Source: Myroides injenensis M09-0166 (GTDB lineage: Bacteria > Bacteroidota > Bacteroidia > Flavobacteriales > Flavobacteriaceae). Taken from it: a DNA stretch of 58,584 bases. A program made the translations under genes and the position numbers. Shown here in pieces: positions 8,826 to 17,714 of this stretch. The stretch covers positions 1-58,584 of the forward strand of contig NZ_BAEX01000008.1 of assembly GCF_000246945.1 (NCBI RefSeq), read 5' to 3'. The notes beneath the pieces were generated by a model. That model was not told where the DNA came from. It worked only from the letters and a program-made list of their open reading frames with translations, and searched no databases. Each line of letters begins with the position of its first letter. Positions within the stretch are counted from its first letter, which is position 1.

Positions 8826-9242
8826 TTATATAAGAAATGATGAAATAGCTAAATCGTAGCTTTTTAAGCCAAAACCTACTATTACTCCAGAACAGACTGG
8901 AGAAATATAAGAATGATGTCTAAACGCTTCTCTACTAAATGTATTTGATATATGTACTTCTATGACAGGTGTGGTAATTGCTTTTATAGCATCTGCTATA
9001 GCAATAGAAGTATGAGTATAGGCTCCAGCATTTAATATTATAGCATCGTATTCAAAACCTATTTCATGTAATTTATTAATTAACTCTCCCTCTATATTAC
9101 TTTGATAATACTCTAGTTCTATTTCAGGATAATTATTATTAAGCTGGTTATAATAATCTTCAAACGTATTTGATCCATATATATGAGGTTCTCTTTTACC
9201 TAATAAATTTAAATTTGGACCATTGATAATTATAATCTTCAT
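8826..9242 (-). CDS. aroQ: type II 3-dehydroquinate dehydratase
   Basis: Converts 3-dehydroquinate to 3-dehydroshikimate in the shikimate pathway. The 138-residue protein shows the type II signature: IINGPNLNLLGKREPHIYG with the catalytic Tyr and Arg, NAGAYTHTS, and EVHISN with the catalytic His. Type II enzymes are dodecamers acting without a Schiff base. A -7 box TATCTTTG on the minus strand at 9269-9276 lies 27 bases before the ATG. The DUF5686 gene follows at only 5 bases, so the two may be cotranscribed. Confidence 0.96.
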   Translation of the reverse strand: MKIIIINGPNLNLLGKREPHIYGSNTFEDYYNQLNNNYPEIELEYYQSNIEGELINKLHEIGFEYDAIILNAGAYTHTSIAIADAIKAITTPVIEVHISNTFSREAFRHHSYISPVCSGVIVGFGLKSYDLAISSFLI

Positions 9243-9671
9243 ATAGGTGATGTTTTTGCTTTGTCAAACAAAGATATTATATATCTAATGATTAGAACAC
9301 TAGTACTATTTTTTTTACTAATTATAAATAGGATTACCATATTATGTAATTGTAAAGTGTTCTTTTTTGGAATCATTCTTAATAAAATGAGATAAAATTA
9401 AGTTTATTTGTTAATTTGGTGTCTTTTGTTATGATTATTAGGTGGTTAGGTGTATATATGTTTTAATAATTGTGCTATTTTGATTAATACTTATTGTTTT
9501 TAACTAAAATTTAAGAAAAATATTTAAAAGTATAACTATTTGATATATAGTTTGTTTTGTTAATAGTTGGTGTTTTTTAATGTTCTATATGTTATATTTT
9601 GTTTAAAAAAACATCTCCTGTGCGTTATCTTTTCTAATTTTGGTTTAGTTAAAATTTAAAAATAGCTAAAT
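9243..9671. other. 429-base intergenic region between divergent genes
   Basis: Very A+T-rich with no open frame I would call. It holds a minus-strand -7 box for aroQ (9269-9276) and a plus-strand -7 box TAATTTTG (9635-9642) 30 bases before the outer-membrane protein gene. No clear -33 partner was seen for either. Nothing else was recognised. Confidence 0.6.
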
Positions 9672-10313
9672 ATGAAAAAATTAGTACTTTCAGTTATGGC
9701 AGTTGCTGCTTTTGGTTTTGCAGCTAATGCACAAGAAAAAGAAAAACCATCTTTTGGTTTCCAAGAAAATAACATTTTTGTAGAAGGAACTTTCCAAATT
9801 TCTAACACAACTGTTAAACCAGAAGGTGAATCTAAAATTAAAGAAACTAATTATACTTTTAATCCAAAAATCGGATATATGTTATCTGATAAAGTTGCAA
9901 TTGGAGCTTCTTTAGCTTTTGGTAAAAACTATGATTTCGAAAATGCTTTAGTACCTGAAACTGCAGCAGATTATTTTACTAATATTTATGCAGGAGCTTT
10001 TGCTCGTTACTATTTCTTAGAATTAGGTAATCGTTTCAAAACTTATGCAGAAGTAGGAGTTGGATTTAACCAAGAAAAAGCTGGTGATTATAAAGTAACT
10101 GGTGTTAAAACAGGATTAAACGTAGGATTTAACTACTTCTTGACTGATAACTTAGCTGTTGCTTTTGATTTAGGAGATATTCTTAAATTCCAATCAGGAA
10201 ATGCTAAATTTGATGGTGATAAATTAGGAACTAACACTGATTTAGAAGCAAACGTAAACGTTTTCAATAACTTCTTTGATAACGCTAAATTTGGTTTAAT
10301 CTACAAATTCTAA
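9672..10313 (+). CDS. outer-membrane beta-barrel protein (OmpW/OmpX-like porin fold)
   Basis: A 213-residue secreted protein: signal peptide MKKLVLSVMAVAAFGFAANA cut before Gln, then eight or so amphipathic strands (FNPKIGYMLSDKVAIGASLAFG, TYAEVGVGF, TGLNVGFNYFLTDNLAVAF) and a terminal Phe in FGLIYKF, the usual signal for BAM-mediated insertion. This fits small opacity/OmpW-type barrels. The favoured codons and strong flanking signals suggest abundant expression. A -7 box is at 9635-9642 and a Rho-independent terminator follows at 10343. The ligand, if any, is unknown. Confidence 0.9.
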   Translation: MKKLVLSVMAVAAFGFAANAQEKEKPSFGFQENNIFVEGTFQISNTTVKPEGESKIKETNYTFNPKIGYMLSDKVAIGASLAFGKNYDFENALVPETAADYFTNIYAGAFARYYFLELGNRFKTYAEVGVGFNQEKAGDYKVTGVKTGLNVGFNYFLTDNLAVAFDLGDILKFQSGNAKFDGDKLGTNTDLEANVNVFNNFFDNAKFGLIYKF

Positions 10314-10342
10314 TTAAAGAATTATCAAGTTTATAATATAAG

Positions 10343-10372
10343 AGAGCCTCTCATTTGAGAGGCTCTTTTTTT
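10343..10372 (+). terminator. Rho-independent terminator of the barrel protein gene
   Basis: An 11-bp stem (10343-10353 with 10356-10366, G+C-rich core GAGCCTCTC) followed directly by a run of seven or more T. The loop also contains the TTTG that serves as -33 box for xerD. Confidence 0.9.
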
Positions 10373-10386
10373 GTTTTGTATATTTG
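10354..10386 (+). promoter_or_regulatory. promoter of xerD, embedded in the upstream terminator
   Basis: TTTG at 10354-10357 and TATATTTG at 10379-10386 are 21 bases apart. The -33 box lies in the loop of the upstream terminator hairpin. The -7 box ends 11 bases before the ATG at 10398, which rules out the longer start at 10371 and gives a very short leader. Confidence 0.75.
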
Positions 10387-10397
10387 TAAAAAAAGTA

Positions 10398-11315
10398 ATG
10401 CTTAGTAAATACTGGGAACGAAATATAAAATTATTCGTTAACTATTTAAAACTAGAGAGAGGACTCTCAGATAACTCTATCACTAGCTATGAGTTAGATG
10501 TACGTAAGTTTTTATATTTTGTAGAAGGATTCGAAAAGGAATATACGATTGAGACTATAGATGATGATATGATACAATCCTTTGTTTATCATCTTAGTCA
10601 ATTTGTTGCTCCTACTAGTCAAGCACGTATTATTTCAGGGTTAAAGAATTTCTTTAATTACTTTATTTTAGAGCATTATATCGAGCGTTCACCTGTGGAG
10701 TTGATTGATCCTCCTAAGACAGGGCGTAAATTACCTGATGTTCTCTCTTTAGAAGAAATAGACTTATTGATTAGTGCAATTGATCAGTCTTCTAACGAGG
10801 GATATAGAAATAAAGTTATTTTAGAAACCTTATATAGCTGCGGGCTTCGTGTCAGTGAACTTGTAAATCTTCGTATTTCAGATTTATTTTTTGAAGAAGG
10901 TTTCATAAGAGTTTTAGGTAAAGGCGATAAACATCGTTTTGTGCCAATTGATACACAGACTATAAAATACATCACAACTTATATTACTACGATACGCAAT
11001 AAGATGACTGTTAAGAAAGATGATGTTGATATAATTTTTTTGAATAGGAGAGGAGGGAGACTTACTCGAGCAATGATTTTTACGATTATAAAGCGATTAG
11101 CGCTGGATATTAAACTTGAAAAGAATATTAGCCCACATACCTTTCGACATTCATTTGCAACGCATTTATTGGAGAATGGGGCAGATATTCGTATTATACA
11201 GGCAATGCTTGGTCACGAATCAATTACTACAACAGAAATATATACTCACGTGAGTACTGAGCGACTTAGGGTTGTAATGGAAAGTTTTCATCCACGAAGT
11301 AAAGCGAATATATAA
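10398..11315 (+). CDS. xerD: tyrosine recombinase XerD
   Basis: Site-specific recombinase that resolves chromosome dimers at dif with a partner. 305 residues from the ATG at 10398, which is preferred because the promoter -7 box overlaps the longer frame. An N-terminal SAM-like core-binding domain (1-95) precedes the catalytic domain with all six residues visible: Arg151 (GLRVSEL), Lys175, His247 and Arg250 (HTFRHSFATH), His273 (LGHES) and Tyr282 (EIYTHV). Bacteroidota sometimes carry XerC and XerD as close paralogues, so the C/D label is by overall resemblance. Ends at a shared convergent terminator. Confidence 0.93.
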   Translation: MLSKYWERNIKLFVNYLKLERGLSDNSITSYELDVRKFLYFVEGFEKEYTIETIDDDMIQSFVYHLSQFVAPTSQARIISGLKNFFNYFILEHYIERSPVELIDPPKTGRKLPDVLSLEEIDLLISAIDQSSNEGYRNKVILETLYSCGLRVSELVNLRISDLFFEEGFIRVLGKGDKHRFVPIDTQTIKYITTYITTIRNKMTVKKDDVDIIFLNRRGGRLTRAMIFTIIKRLALDIKLEKNISPHTFRHSFATHLLENGADIRIIQAMLGHESITTTEIYTHVSTERLRVVMESFHPRSKANI

Positions 11316-11333
11316 AGAATAATAATAAATAGA

Positions 11334-11367
11334 AAAAGGGACTAAAGTATTTACTTTAGTCCCTTTT
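11334..11367. terminator. bidirectional terminator between xerD and rny
   Basis: Perfect 16-bp arms (11334-11349 and 11352-11367) around TT, with A/T tracts at both ends, serving the converging xerD and rny genes. Confidence 0.88.
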
Positions 11368-11385
11368 AGCATTTTACTATTTTAA

Positions 11386-12948
11386 TTACTTAGCAATATT
11401 AATTGCTCTAGTTTCTCTAATTACTGTAATTTTTACTTGACCTGGATAAGTCATTTCAGTTTGAATTTTTTGTGAAATATCAAATGAAAGTGTTGCTGCC
11501 ATGTCATCAGTTACTTTTTCACTCTCTACAATGACTCTTAATTCTCTACCAGCTTGAATTGCATAAGCATTTTTTACACCATTAAATTCATTTGCAATGC
11601 TTTCCAAATCTTTCAAACGTTGAATATATGAATCTAATACTTGACGTCTAGCCCCTGGTCTAGCCCCTGATATTGCATCACATACTTGAATGATAGGAGC
11701 AATAAGAGTTGTCATTTCGATTTCATCGTGGTGAGCTCCAATTGCATTGCATACTTCAGGTTTCTCTCCATATTTCTCTGCCCATTGCATTCCTAAAATA
11801 GCGTGAGGCAATTCACTTTCTGTTTCTGGAACTTTTCCTATATCGTGTAATAATCCTGCACGTTTAGCAAGTTTTACATTTAGTCCAAGTTCGGCAGCCA
11901 TTAATCCACATAATTTAGCTACTTCTCTTGAGTGTTGCAATAGGTTTTGTCCATAAGATGAACGGTATTTCATACGTCCTATGACTTTAATTAATTCAGG
12001 GTGTAAACCATGAATACCTAAATCAATTACAGTACGTTTACCAATCTCTATAATCTCTTCATCAATTTGTTTCGTTGTTTTAGCAACTACTTCCTCGATT
12101 CGAGCAGGGTGAATACGACCATCAGTAACTAATCTGTGTAATGATAACCTTGCGATTTCTCTTCTTACAGGATCAAAACAAGAAAGTATAATCGCTTCTG
12201 GTGTATCATCTACGATAATCTCAACTCCTGTTGCAGCTTCAATCGCTCTAATATTTCTACCTTCACGACCGATGATTCTACCTTTTACATCATCAGATTC
12301 GATATTGAATACAGATACACAGTTTTCTACTGCTTCTTCTGTACCTACTCGTTGAATAGTATTGATAATAATCTTTTTAGCTTCTTGCTGAGCAGTTAGT
12401 TTAGCTTCTTCAATAGTATCTTGAATATAAGCCATTGCATCTGCTTTTGCTTCTGTCTTTAAGCTTTCGATAATTTGGTTTTTAGCTTCTTCAGCTGTTA
12501 ATCCCGAAATTATCTCTAATTGTTCAACTTGTGAACGGTGAAGTTTTTCAACTTCCTCTTGTTTTTTCTCAATAATTTCAAGTTTGTGATTGTATTCCTC
12601 AATCTTTTTCTCACTTTCTTCAGCTGCTTTTTTAGCTTTAGATAGTTCACTTGAAATTTGTGATTCTTTGTCTCTGGTTCTCTTCTCGGCTTCTGCTATT
12701 TTTTTATCTCGAGCTAATATTACTTGTTCATGTTCAGATTTTAGTTCAATAAACTTCTCTTTCGCTTGTAATATTTTCTCTTTTTTGATGGCTTCACCTT
12801 CTGCTTTTGCATCACGCAACATCGTTTTGGCTTCGCCTTGAGCATTCTTTAATATAGAAGAAGCGTGGTTTTTTTCGAGGTATTTAGCAATTGCAAACCC
12901 AATCGCTAATCCAACCAGAATTCCTCCAATGATGAATAGTATTTCCAT
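11386..12948 (-). CDS. rny: ribonuclease Y
   Basis: Membrane-anchored endoribonuclease that starts decay of many mRNAs. The 520 residues show the full RNase Y layout: N-terminal membrane helix (about 3-21, [18 protein letters not shown]), a long charged coiled coil (about 28-200), a KH RNA-binding domain ([15 protein letters not shown] near 225), and an HD metal-dependent nuclease domain with [10 protein letters not shown] near 365. The 6S RNA lies immediately upstream on the same strand, its T-tract ending about 23 bases before the rny ATG. Confidence 0.97.
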   Translation of the reverse strand: MEILFIIGGILVGLAIGFAIAKYLEKNHASSILKNAQGEAKTMLRDAKAEGEAIKKEKILQAKEKFIELKSEHEQVILARDKKIAEAEKRTRDKESQISSELSKAKKAAEESEKKIEEYNHKLEIIEKKQEEVEKLHRSQVEQLEIISGLTAEEAKNQIIESLKTEAKADAMAYIQDTIEEAKLTAQQEAKKIIINTIQRVGTEEAVENCVSVFNIESDDVKGRIIGREGRNIRAIEAATGVEIIVDDTPEAIILSCFDPVRREIARLSLHRLVTDGRIHPARIEEVVAKTTKQIDEEIIEIGKRTVIDLGIHGLHPELIKVIGRMKYRSSYGQNLLQHSREVAKLCGLMAAELGLNVKLAKRAGLLHDIGKVPETESELPHAILGMQWAEKYGEKPEVCNAIGAHHDEIEMTTLIAPIIQVCDAISGARPGARRQVLDSYIQRLKDLESIANEFNGVKNAYAIQAGRELRVIVESEKVTDDMAATLSFDISQKIQTEMTYPGQVKITVIRETRAINIAK

Positions 12949-12970
12949 AAATGTTCAAAAAATTATATAT

Positions 12971-13136
12971 AAAAAAAGCCCACATTAGCTGAGTTGCATA
13001 AACTCTAAAATATACAAGTTTTGGGTTAGCTTGCCGTTCAAGGATCTGCCAGAGGCAGCATGCTTTAGTAGCAACGATTCACCCATTTTAATTTGTTAGT
13101 GTTGAGTTTATCAAACAGGTACTAATGTGAGCAGTA
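12971..13136 (-). ncRNA. ssrS: 6S RNA
   Basis: A 160-170 nt unannotated block between zapA and rny folds end to end: on the minus strand the 5' segment at 13122-13132 (GCTCACATTAG) pairs with the 3' segment at 12978-12988 (CTAATGTGGGC), 11 pairs with one G-U. The interior carries further complementary stretches (GATAAACTCAAC with the TTATGCAACTCAG side) around an open centre, and a T7 tract follows the last pair. This is the 6S RNA architecture, which mimics an open promoter and sequesters RNA polymerase. Position just downstream of zapA matches the linkage known elsewhere. No consensus promoter was found, so it may be processed from a zapA transcript. Confidence 0.8.
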
Positions 13137-13176
13137 TCTTTAGTCTCTTTTTTATGTAAAGAACGTATTGTATTTA

Positions 13177-13479
13177 TTATTTTTTCGAGAGAATTCGATC
13201 AATAGCTTCATCTAATTTGATAAGACGATCAATAGCTTTATTATAGCTTTCTGACGTATCTATTGTTTTTTGCTCTGTTTGTGATGCAAATTGTAGTGCA
13301 CACATCGCTAGAACATCTTGCTTATCTCTTACAGCATAGTTTTCTTCAAACTGATGAATCATAGTATCAATCTTTTTCGAAGCTGTTCTTAGAGCTTCTT
13401 CTTGCGAATAAAATACCGTTAAAGGGTATACGCGATCCGCAATTGATATCTTTATTTTTAATTGTTCATCATTACTCAT
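13177..13479 (-). CDS. zapA: cell division protein ZapA
   Basis: A 100-residue FtsZ-ring stabiliser. The N-terminal globular part (KIKISIADRVYPLTV, then EEALRTASKKIDTMI) and the C-terminal coiled coil (about 70-97) match ZapA, and length is typical. It lies 7 bases after the ZapB-like coiled-coil gene on the same strand and is followed by the 6S RNA, a conserved gene order. Confidence 0.93.
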   Translation of the reverse strand: MSNDEQLKIKISIADRVYPLTVFYSQEEALRTASKKIDTMIHQFEENYAVRDKQDVLAMCALQFASQTEQKTIDTSESYNKAIDRLIKLDEAIDRILSKK

Positions 13480-13486
13480 ATTTCAA

Positions 13487-13777
13487 CTATTTTGTGAGAT
13501 GAGCGATACATTGATCAATCTCTTTTATCAATGAATTTATCTTGAGTTTCGTTTCTCTTTTTGTTTCTTCACTGCCCAATAAGGAATTTGCTAATTGAAG
13601 TGATTCATATTTCTTATAAATATCATCTAATTGCTTCTCATTTTGATGAATCTCTTCTCTTGCCGTGTTTAAATTCTCCTTTAGCTGCTTATTTTCAGCC
13701 TCTAAAACATTTAAACGCTGTATAAGTTTTGCAAACTTAACCTCTAAAGAGCTTATTATATCAGCTAGTTCACTCAT
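13487..13777 (-). CDS. coiled-coil protein, ZapB-like
   Basis: A 96-residue protein that is almost wholly heptad-like (LEVKFAKLIQRLNVLEAENKQLKE...). Its size, coiled-coil character and position directly in front of zapA suggest a ZapB-type division partner, but coiled coils give little sequence specificity, so this is inference. A minus-strand -7 box TAACTTTG at 13805-13812 lies about 28 bases upstream, making it the first gene of the zapB-like/zapA/6S unit. Confidence 0.75.
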   Translation of the reverse strand: MSELADIISSLEVKFAKLIQRLNVLEAENKQLKENLNTAREEIHQNEKQLDDIYKKYESLQLANSLLGSEETKRETKLKINSLIKEIDQCIAHLTK

Positions 13778-13964
13778 TATACTTCTAATTCAAATCCTAT
13801 ACTACAAAGTTACAATTACATTTCTAAATTAAAAAAGTTTTCAATAAAAAAAAAGATTTTTGCGAATAGTTATAGACAATTATTACCTATCTAGCTCATT
13901 TTTAGAGATTATACTATATTTTGCGATTCTTAATGTTTATTTTAGCAAAAAAGTTGATTTAGAT

Positions 13965-15659
13965 ATGAATGGTAAAGCACTTATTAGTTTAAGTTTAGCT
14001 TGTTTAAGCATGACCTTTTATGGTCAGGAGAAAATAGTATTTGATAATCCTTTGCATATACCTATCAATGCGTCTGGGAATTTTGGAGAATTAAGAGGTA
14101 CCCATTTTCATGCGGGGCTTGATATTAAAACACAGCAGCGTATTGGACTTCCTGTCTATGCTCCAGCTGATGGATATGTTTCTCGTATTAAAGTTTCTAC
14201 GTGGGGATATGGCAAGGCGCTATATATTGATCACCCTAATGGGCAGACGACAGTCTATGGACATTTGAATGCTTATGCTGGTGATATTGCTGATTTCGTA
14301 AAGAAAAGACATTATGCCGAAAAGAGTTTCGAAATTGAAATGTTTCCTAGAAAGAATGAATTAGCCGTTAAAAAAGGGGATATTATTGCCTATACCGGGA
14401 ATACAGGAGGATCAGGAGGACCGCATTTGCACTTTGAAGTAAGAGATTCTAAAACCCAGAAAATTATCAACCCTCTTAAAGAAGGAATGGATAAATATAT
14501 GACAGATACGCAAGTACCTTCTGTTAATAGTATTTATGCTTATCCAATTAGTGAAGATGCTGTTGTTAATCAAGATCAAATTGCTCATAAGTTAAGTTAT
14601 ACTACTTTAGAAGATGGTTCTTTATTAGTACCTATTGTCAAAGCTAAAGGGAAAATAGGTTTTGGAGTCGATATTTTTGACACTGCGGATTTTAATCACA
14701 ATAAAAACGGCGTATATAAATTAGAAGCTTTTATTAATGGCAAAAGTTCTTTCTCTTATCGTTTCGATACTTTTTCTTTTGCAGAGTCAGGAATAGTTAA
14801 TGCTCTTATTGACTATGAGCACAATCAAAAAACAAAACAAAAAGTTCAAAAGCTATTTTATGAAAAACCTTATAGCTTATCAGTTTTAAATGTTGATACT
14901 AATTTTGGTATAATAGATATTACCCCTAGCAGTAGTTTTACTTATCGCATCGTATTAACTGATTATCACGGAAATGAAAAAGCAATTGTAATTCCTATCG
15001 AATATGCTGATGAGCTAGTTGTGAATAAGCGAAAAGTTGTAAGTGGTGATTATAAAATTAATTCAGATAGAGATTATATTTTTGAGAAAGACTTTGTAAC
15101 AATTAATATTCCTGCAAAAACATTTTATAATGATTTTGAGATGGACTTTTCTGTAGATGGTGAAGTAGCCAAAATACACAATACTAATGTTCCTTTGAGT
15201 AAAAATATTAAAGTTACTTTTGATACCACTAACTTAACAGTTGATAATCCTTCAAAAGCGTTTATTGGTAGAATAGATGATAGAGGGAATAAGAGTTTTT
15301 ACAGTACTACAAAAAAAGGTGCGCTCTATACGATTTCTACAAAAAGTTTTGGAAACTATAAGGTTATGGCAGACGATACGCCCCCTACTATTTATAAACC
15401 AAGTTTCAAAGAAGGGGATTGGCTAAGTAATGCTTCTGAGATATCTTTTTTAGTTAAAGATGATTTGTCTGGTATCAATACTATTGAAGGAACTATAAAT
15501 GGTAAGTGGATACTACTTGACTATGAATACAAAGACAATAAAATAAAACACAAATTTAGTGATGGTATTGTCTCTTCAGGTAGAAATGATGTAGAGATAA
15601 AAGTTACTGATAGAATGGGAAATAGTACGGTTTATACTACTCATTTTTTTAGAAAATAA
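13965..15659 (+). CDS. secreted M23 family metallopeptidase
   Basis: A 564-residue exported peptidoglycan hydrolase candidate. A signal peptide (MNGKALISLSLACLSMTFYG) precedes a LytM/M23 domain at about 20-165: zinc ligands in THFHAGLDI (His, Asp) and GPHLHFEVRD (His-x-His), with YGHL between. The remaining 400 residues are beta-rich and end in Ig-like segments (DDTPPTIY, VTDRMGNSTVY). M23 enzymes cut Gly- or DAP-containing cross-links. The start at 13965 is chosen over 13860 because it places the signal peptide at the N-terminus. All ligands are present, so it should be active rather than an EnvC-like activator. Confidence 0.9.
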   Translation: MNGKALISLSLACLSMTFYGQEKIVFDNPLHIPINASGNFGELRGTHFHAGLDIKTQQRIGLPVYAPADGYVSRIKVSTWGYGKALYIDHPNGQTTVYGHLNAYAGDIADFVKKRHYAEKSFEIEMFPRKNELAVKKGDIIAYTGNTGGSGGPHLHFEVRDSKTQKIINPLKEGMDKYMTDTQVPSVNSIYAYPISEDAVVNQDQIAHKLSYTTLEDGSLLVPIVKAKGKIGFGVDIFDTADFNHNKNGVYKLEAFINGKSSFSYRFDTFSFAESGIVNALIDYEHNQKTKQKVQKLFYEKPYSLSVLNVDTNFGIIDITPSSSFTYRIVLTDYHGNEKAIVIPIEYADELVVNKRKVVSGDYKINSDRDYIFEKDFVTINIPAKTFYNDFEMDFSVDGEVAKIHNTNVPLSKNIKVTFDTTNLTVDNPSKAFIGRIDDRGNKSFYSTTKKGALYTISTKSFGNYKVMADDTPPTIYKPSFKEGDWLSNASEISFLVKDDLSGINTIEGTINGKWILLDYEYKDNKIKHKFSDGIVSSGRNDVEIKVTDRMGNSTVYTTHFFRK

Positions 15660-15772
15660 ATAGAGAATACTCAATATATAAGGAATACTTATTTAGAGTT
15701 AGTAAAATTGAATTTTATAACATAATTATATGCAATAATTCAATTATCTTTGATTCTATTAAATTGCGATAT

Positions 15773-16567
15773 ATGAAACTTAAGGCAGGTAGTTTTTTTA
15801 TTTTAGGTTTAGCTTTATTGACTATTTCTTGTAAACAAGAAGAAAAGCCAAAAGTTATTTATAAACCAGATAGCGAAGAGACTAAAGTAGAGTTAGTTGA
15901 AAAAGCTAAAGAAGGAGAGCGAACAGATGATATCCGTATTGCTGACTTACCTATTGTAATGGGAGATTCTAATTATCTAATTCATCCTATAGGACAAGTT
16001 AGAGTTTATAATTACAATTCTAAATATGGAAGTAATAAGTCTAGTCATTTTTCTTATACTGTTTCTAACTATGTGCCTTTTGAAATAACAGGCTATTTAG
16101 AGAATTTAATGTTTCAGCACAAAGATTCATTAGATATTAGACCATTGACAAATCTTAAAATGCAAATACAATCAGTTAGTTATTTAAAGTCAATAGCTGA
16201 TAAAACTAAAAAACAAATATTAGTATATAATGTATTTGATAGTGATACTAATCGCGATGGAAAGATTGACAATTCAGATATTAAAACACTTTATATAAGC
16301 GATATTAATGGTACTAAGTTTAAAAAAATAACCTCTGACTTACATGAATTATTAGATTGGACTGTAATTGATGTTCAAAACAGATTATACTTCAGAACCA
16401 TAGAAGACATTAATAAAAATGGAGCATTTGATAAAGATGACAATGTGAATTATTATTATATCAATCTTCTAGATAAGCAATGGGAAGTAATAAATTATAA
16501 TCCTATGCAGATCAGAAATGAGATAGAGATTATAGATGAGAATGAAAAAGAAGACACGCCTAATTAA
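15773..16567 (+). CDS. lipoprotein with two EF-hand-like calcium motifs
   Basis: A 264-residue predicted lipoprotein not recognised by name. The signal MKLKAGSFFILGLALLTISC ends in a lipobox with Cys20, followed by an acidic/basic linker. Two loops, DSDTNRDGKIDNSD and DINKNGAFDKDD, near residues 160 and 220, match the Asp/Asn-rich EF-hand or dockerin calcium-binding pattern. Start: the ATG at 15773 is preferred over an in-frame TTG at 15764. A -7 box TATCTTTG lies at 15745-15752. The stop codon falls inside the loop of the following terminator. Function unknown; calcium binding is inference. Confidence 0.8.
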   Translation: MKLKAGSFFILGLALLTISCKQEEKPKVIYKPDSEETKVELVEKAKEGERTDDIRIADLPIVMGDSNYLIHPIGQVRVYNYNSKYGSNKSSHFSYTVSNYVPFEITGYLENLMFQHKDSLDIRPLTNLKMQIQSVSYLKSIADKTKKQILVYNVFDSDTNRDGKIDNSDIKTLYISDINGTKFKKITSDLHELLDWTVIDVQNRLYFRTIEDINKNGAFDKDDNVNYYYINLLDKQWEVINYNPMQIRNEIEIIDENEKEDTPN

Positions 16568-16578
16568 GCGTGTCTTTT
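16551..16578. terminator. terminator overlapping the lipoprotein stop codon
   Basis: A 9-bp stem (16551-16559 with 16568-16576) whose 8-nt loop contains the stop codon of the lipoprotein gene, followed by a short T-run. It also lies just past the convergent cobT stop. Confidence 0.75.
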
Positions 16579-16602
16579 CTTAATAAAATAAATACTAATA
16601 GG

Positions 16603-17622
16603 TTAGCATATAGCATTGCTAATTTTTGCAGATTCGAAAGTTGCCATATGGTTTAAAAAATTCACGGCATTTTTTATAATTGGATAAGCAAGCGCACAGC
16701 TAGTACCTTCTCCTAGCTTTAGATTCATTTTTAAAATTCCTCTTTCACCTAATGATCGCAATATTAATTGATGTACTTGTTCTTCTGATTCATGACAAAA
16801 CAAGGTGTTTTTAGTAATGTTAGGTTCTATTTTTGAAGCTAATATTAGTGCACTACAGCAGATAAAACCATCGATAAGTATAATCATGTTTTGTTTATAA
16901 GCTTCTAGCATAGCACTAGTCATTTGTGCAATTTCAAAACCGCCAAATGTTTCTAATAAGTCTAATGGTTTTAATGTATTAGGATATTGATGTTGTATTG
17001 CAAAAAGTGTTTTTTGTTTTTCTGCAAATTGCTCTTCATCTTTCATTGTACCTTTACAAATACATTTTTCAAGGGGTAAATGTAACAGATTACTTAATAA
17101 TAGTGCGGTAGTAGAAGAGTTTCCAATTCCCATTTCTCCAAATCCTATAATATTACAACCTTCTTTACTTAGTTTTTGAATATGTTTTGCTGCATGCCCA
17201 AAGCAATAGTCTAATTGTTTTCGCGTCATAGCTTTAGACTTACGAATATTATTGGTGCCATAACCAGCTTTTGAATGAATAAGTTTGGGATGTGAAGGGA
17301 TTTCTGCATTTATACCTGCATCGATAACTTTAAAATCTATCTTATTCTCTTTACAAAAAACATTAATTGCAGCTCCTTCCGCCAGAAAATTACTGACCAT
17401 CTGATGAGTAACTTCTTGTGGATAAGCACTTACATTTTCTTCTGCTATGCCGTGATCTGCAGCATAGATTAATATTGTTGGCTTTTTTAATTGGGGCGTC
17501 AAAGTGTTTTGAGCTTTTGCAATTTTAAAAGCAATTTGTTCAAGCAGTCCTAATGAGTTAATAGGTTTTGTCTTGAGATCAATTTTTTGTTGTAATTCTC
17601 TGTCAAAATTAGTGTTTATCAT
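16603..17622 (-). CDS. cobT: nicotinate-nucleotide--dimethylbenzimidazole phosphoribosyltransferase
   Basis: Activates the lower-ligand base of cobalamin, making alpha-ribazole phosphate from dimethylbenzimidazole and NaMN. The 339-residue length fits. Recognisable segments are the N-terminal KTKPINSLGLLEQIAFKIA, the glycine-rich GFGEMGIGNSSTTA near 165, and the C-terminal catalytic LGEGTSCALAYP with the essential Glu. No other corrinoid gene (cobU, cobS, btuB) and no cobalamin riboswitch was seen nearby. The SRPBCC and Crp-type genes upstream on the same strand show no clear link. Confidence 0.94.
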   Translation of the reverse strand: MINTNFDRELQQKIDLKTKPINSLGLLEQIAFKIAKAQNTLTPQLKKPTILIYAADHGIAEENVSAYPQEVTHQMVSNFLAEGAAINVFCKENKIDFKVIDAGINAEIPSHPKLIHSKAGYGTNNIRKSKAMTRKQLDYCFGHAAKHIQKLSKEGCNIIGFGEMGIGNSSTTALLLSNLLHLPLEKCICKGTMKDEEQFAEKQKTLFAIQHQYPNTLKPLDLLETFGGFEIAQMTSAMLEAYKQNMIILIDGFICCSALILASKIEPNITKNTLFCHESEEQVHQLILRSLGERGILKMNLKLGEGTSCALAYPIIKNAVNFLNHMATFESAKISNAIC

Positions 17623-17714
17623 GTGAGTTTGGGGTGTTTGATTGTTGTGTGATTCGTGTTTTCAAAATGTTATTAAACTTTGAAATACAATGATAAATAA
17701 TAATTTCGGAATAT

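Noticed and set aside
13860-13964. Longer start for the M23 peptidase
   Set aside because: It would bury the signal peptide behind 35 residues without family resemblance.
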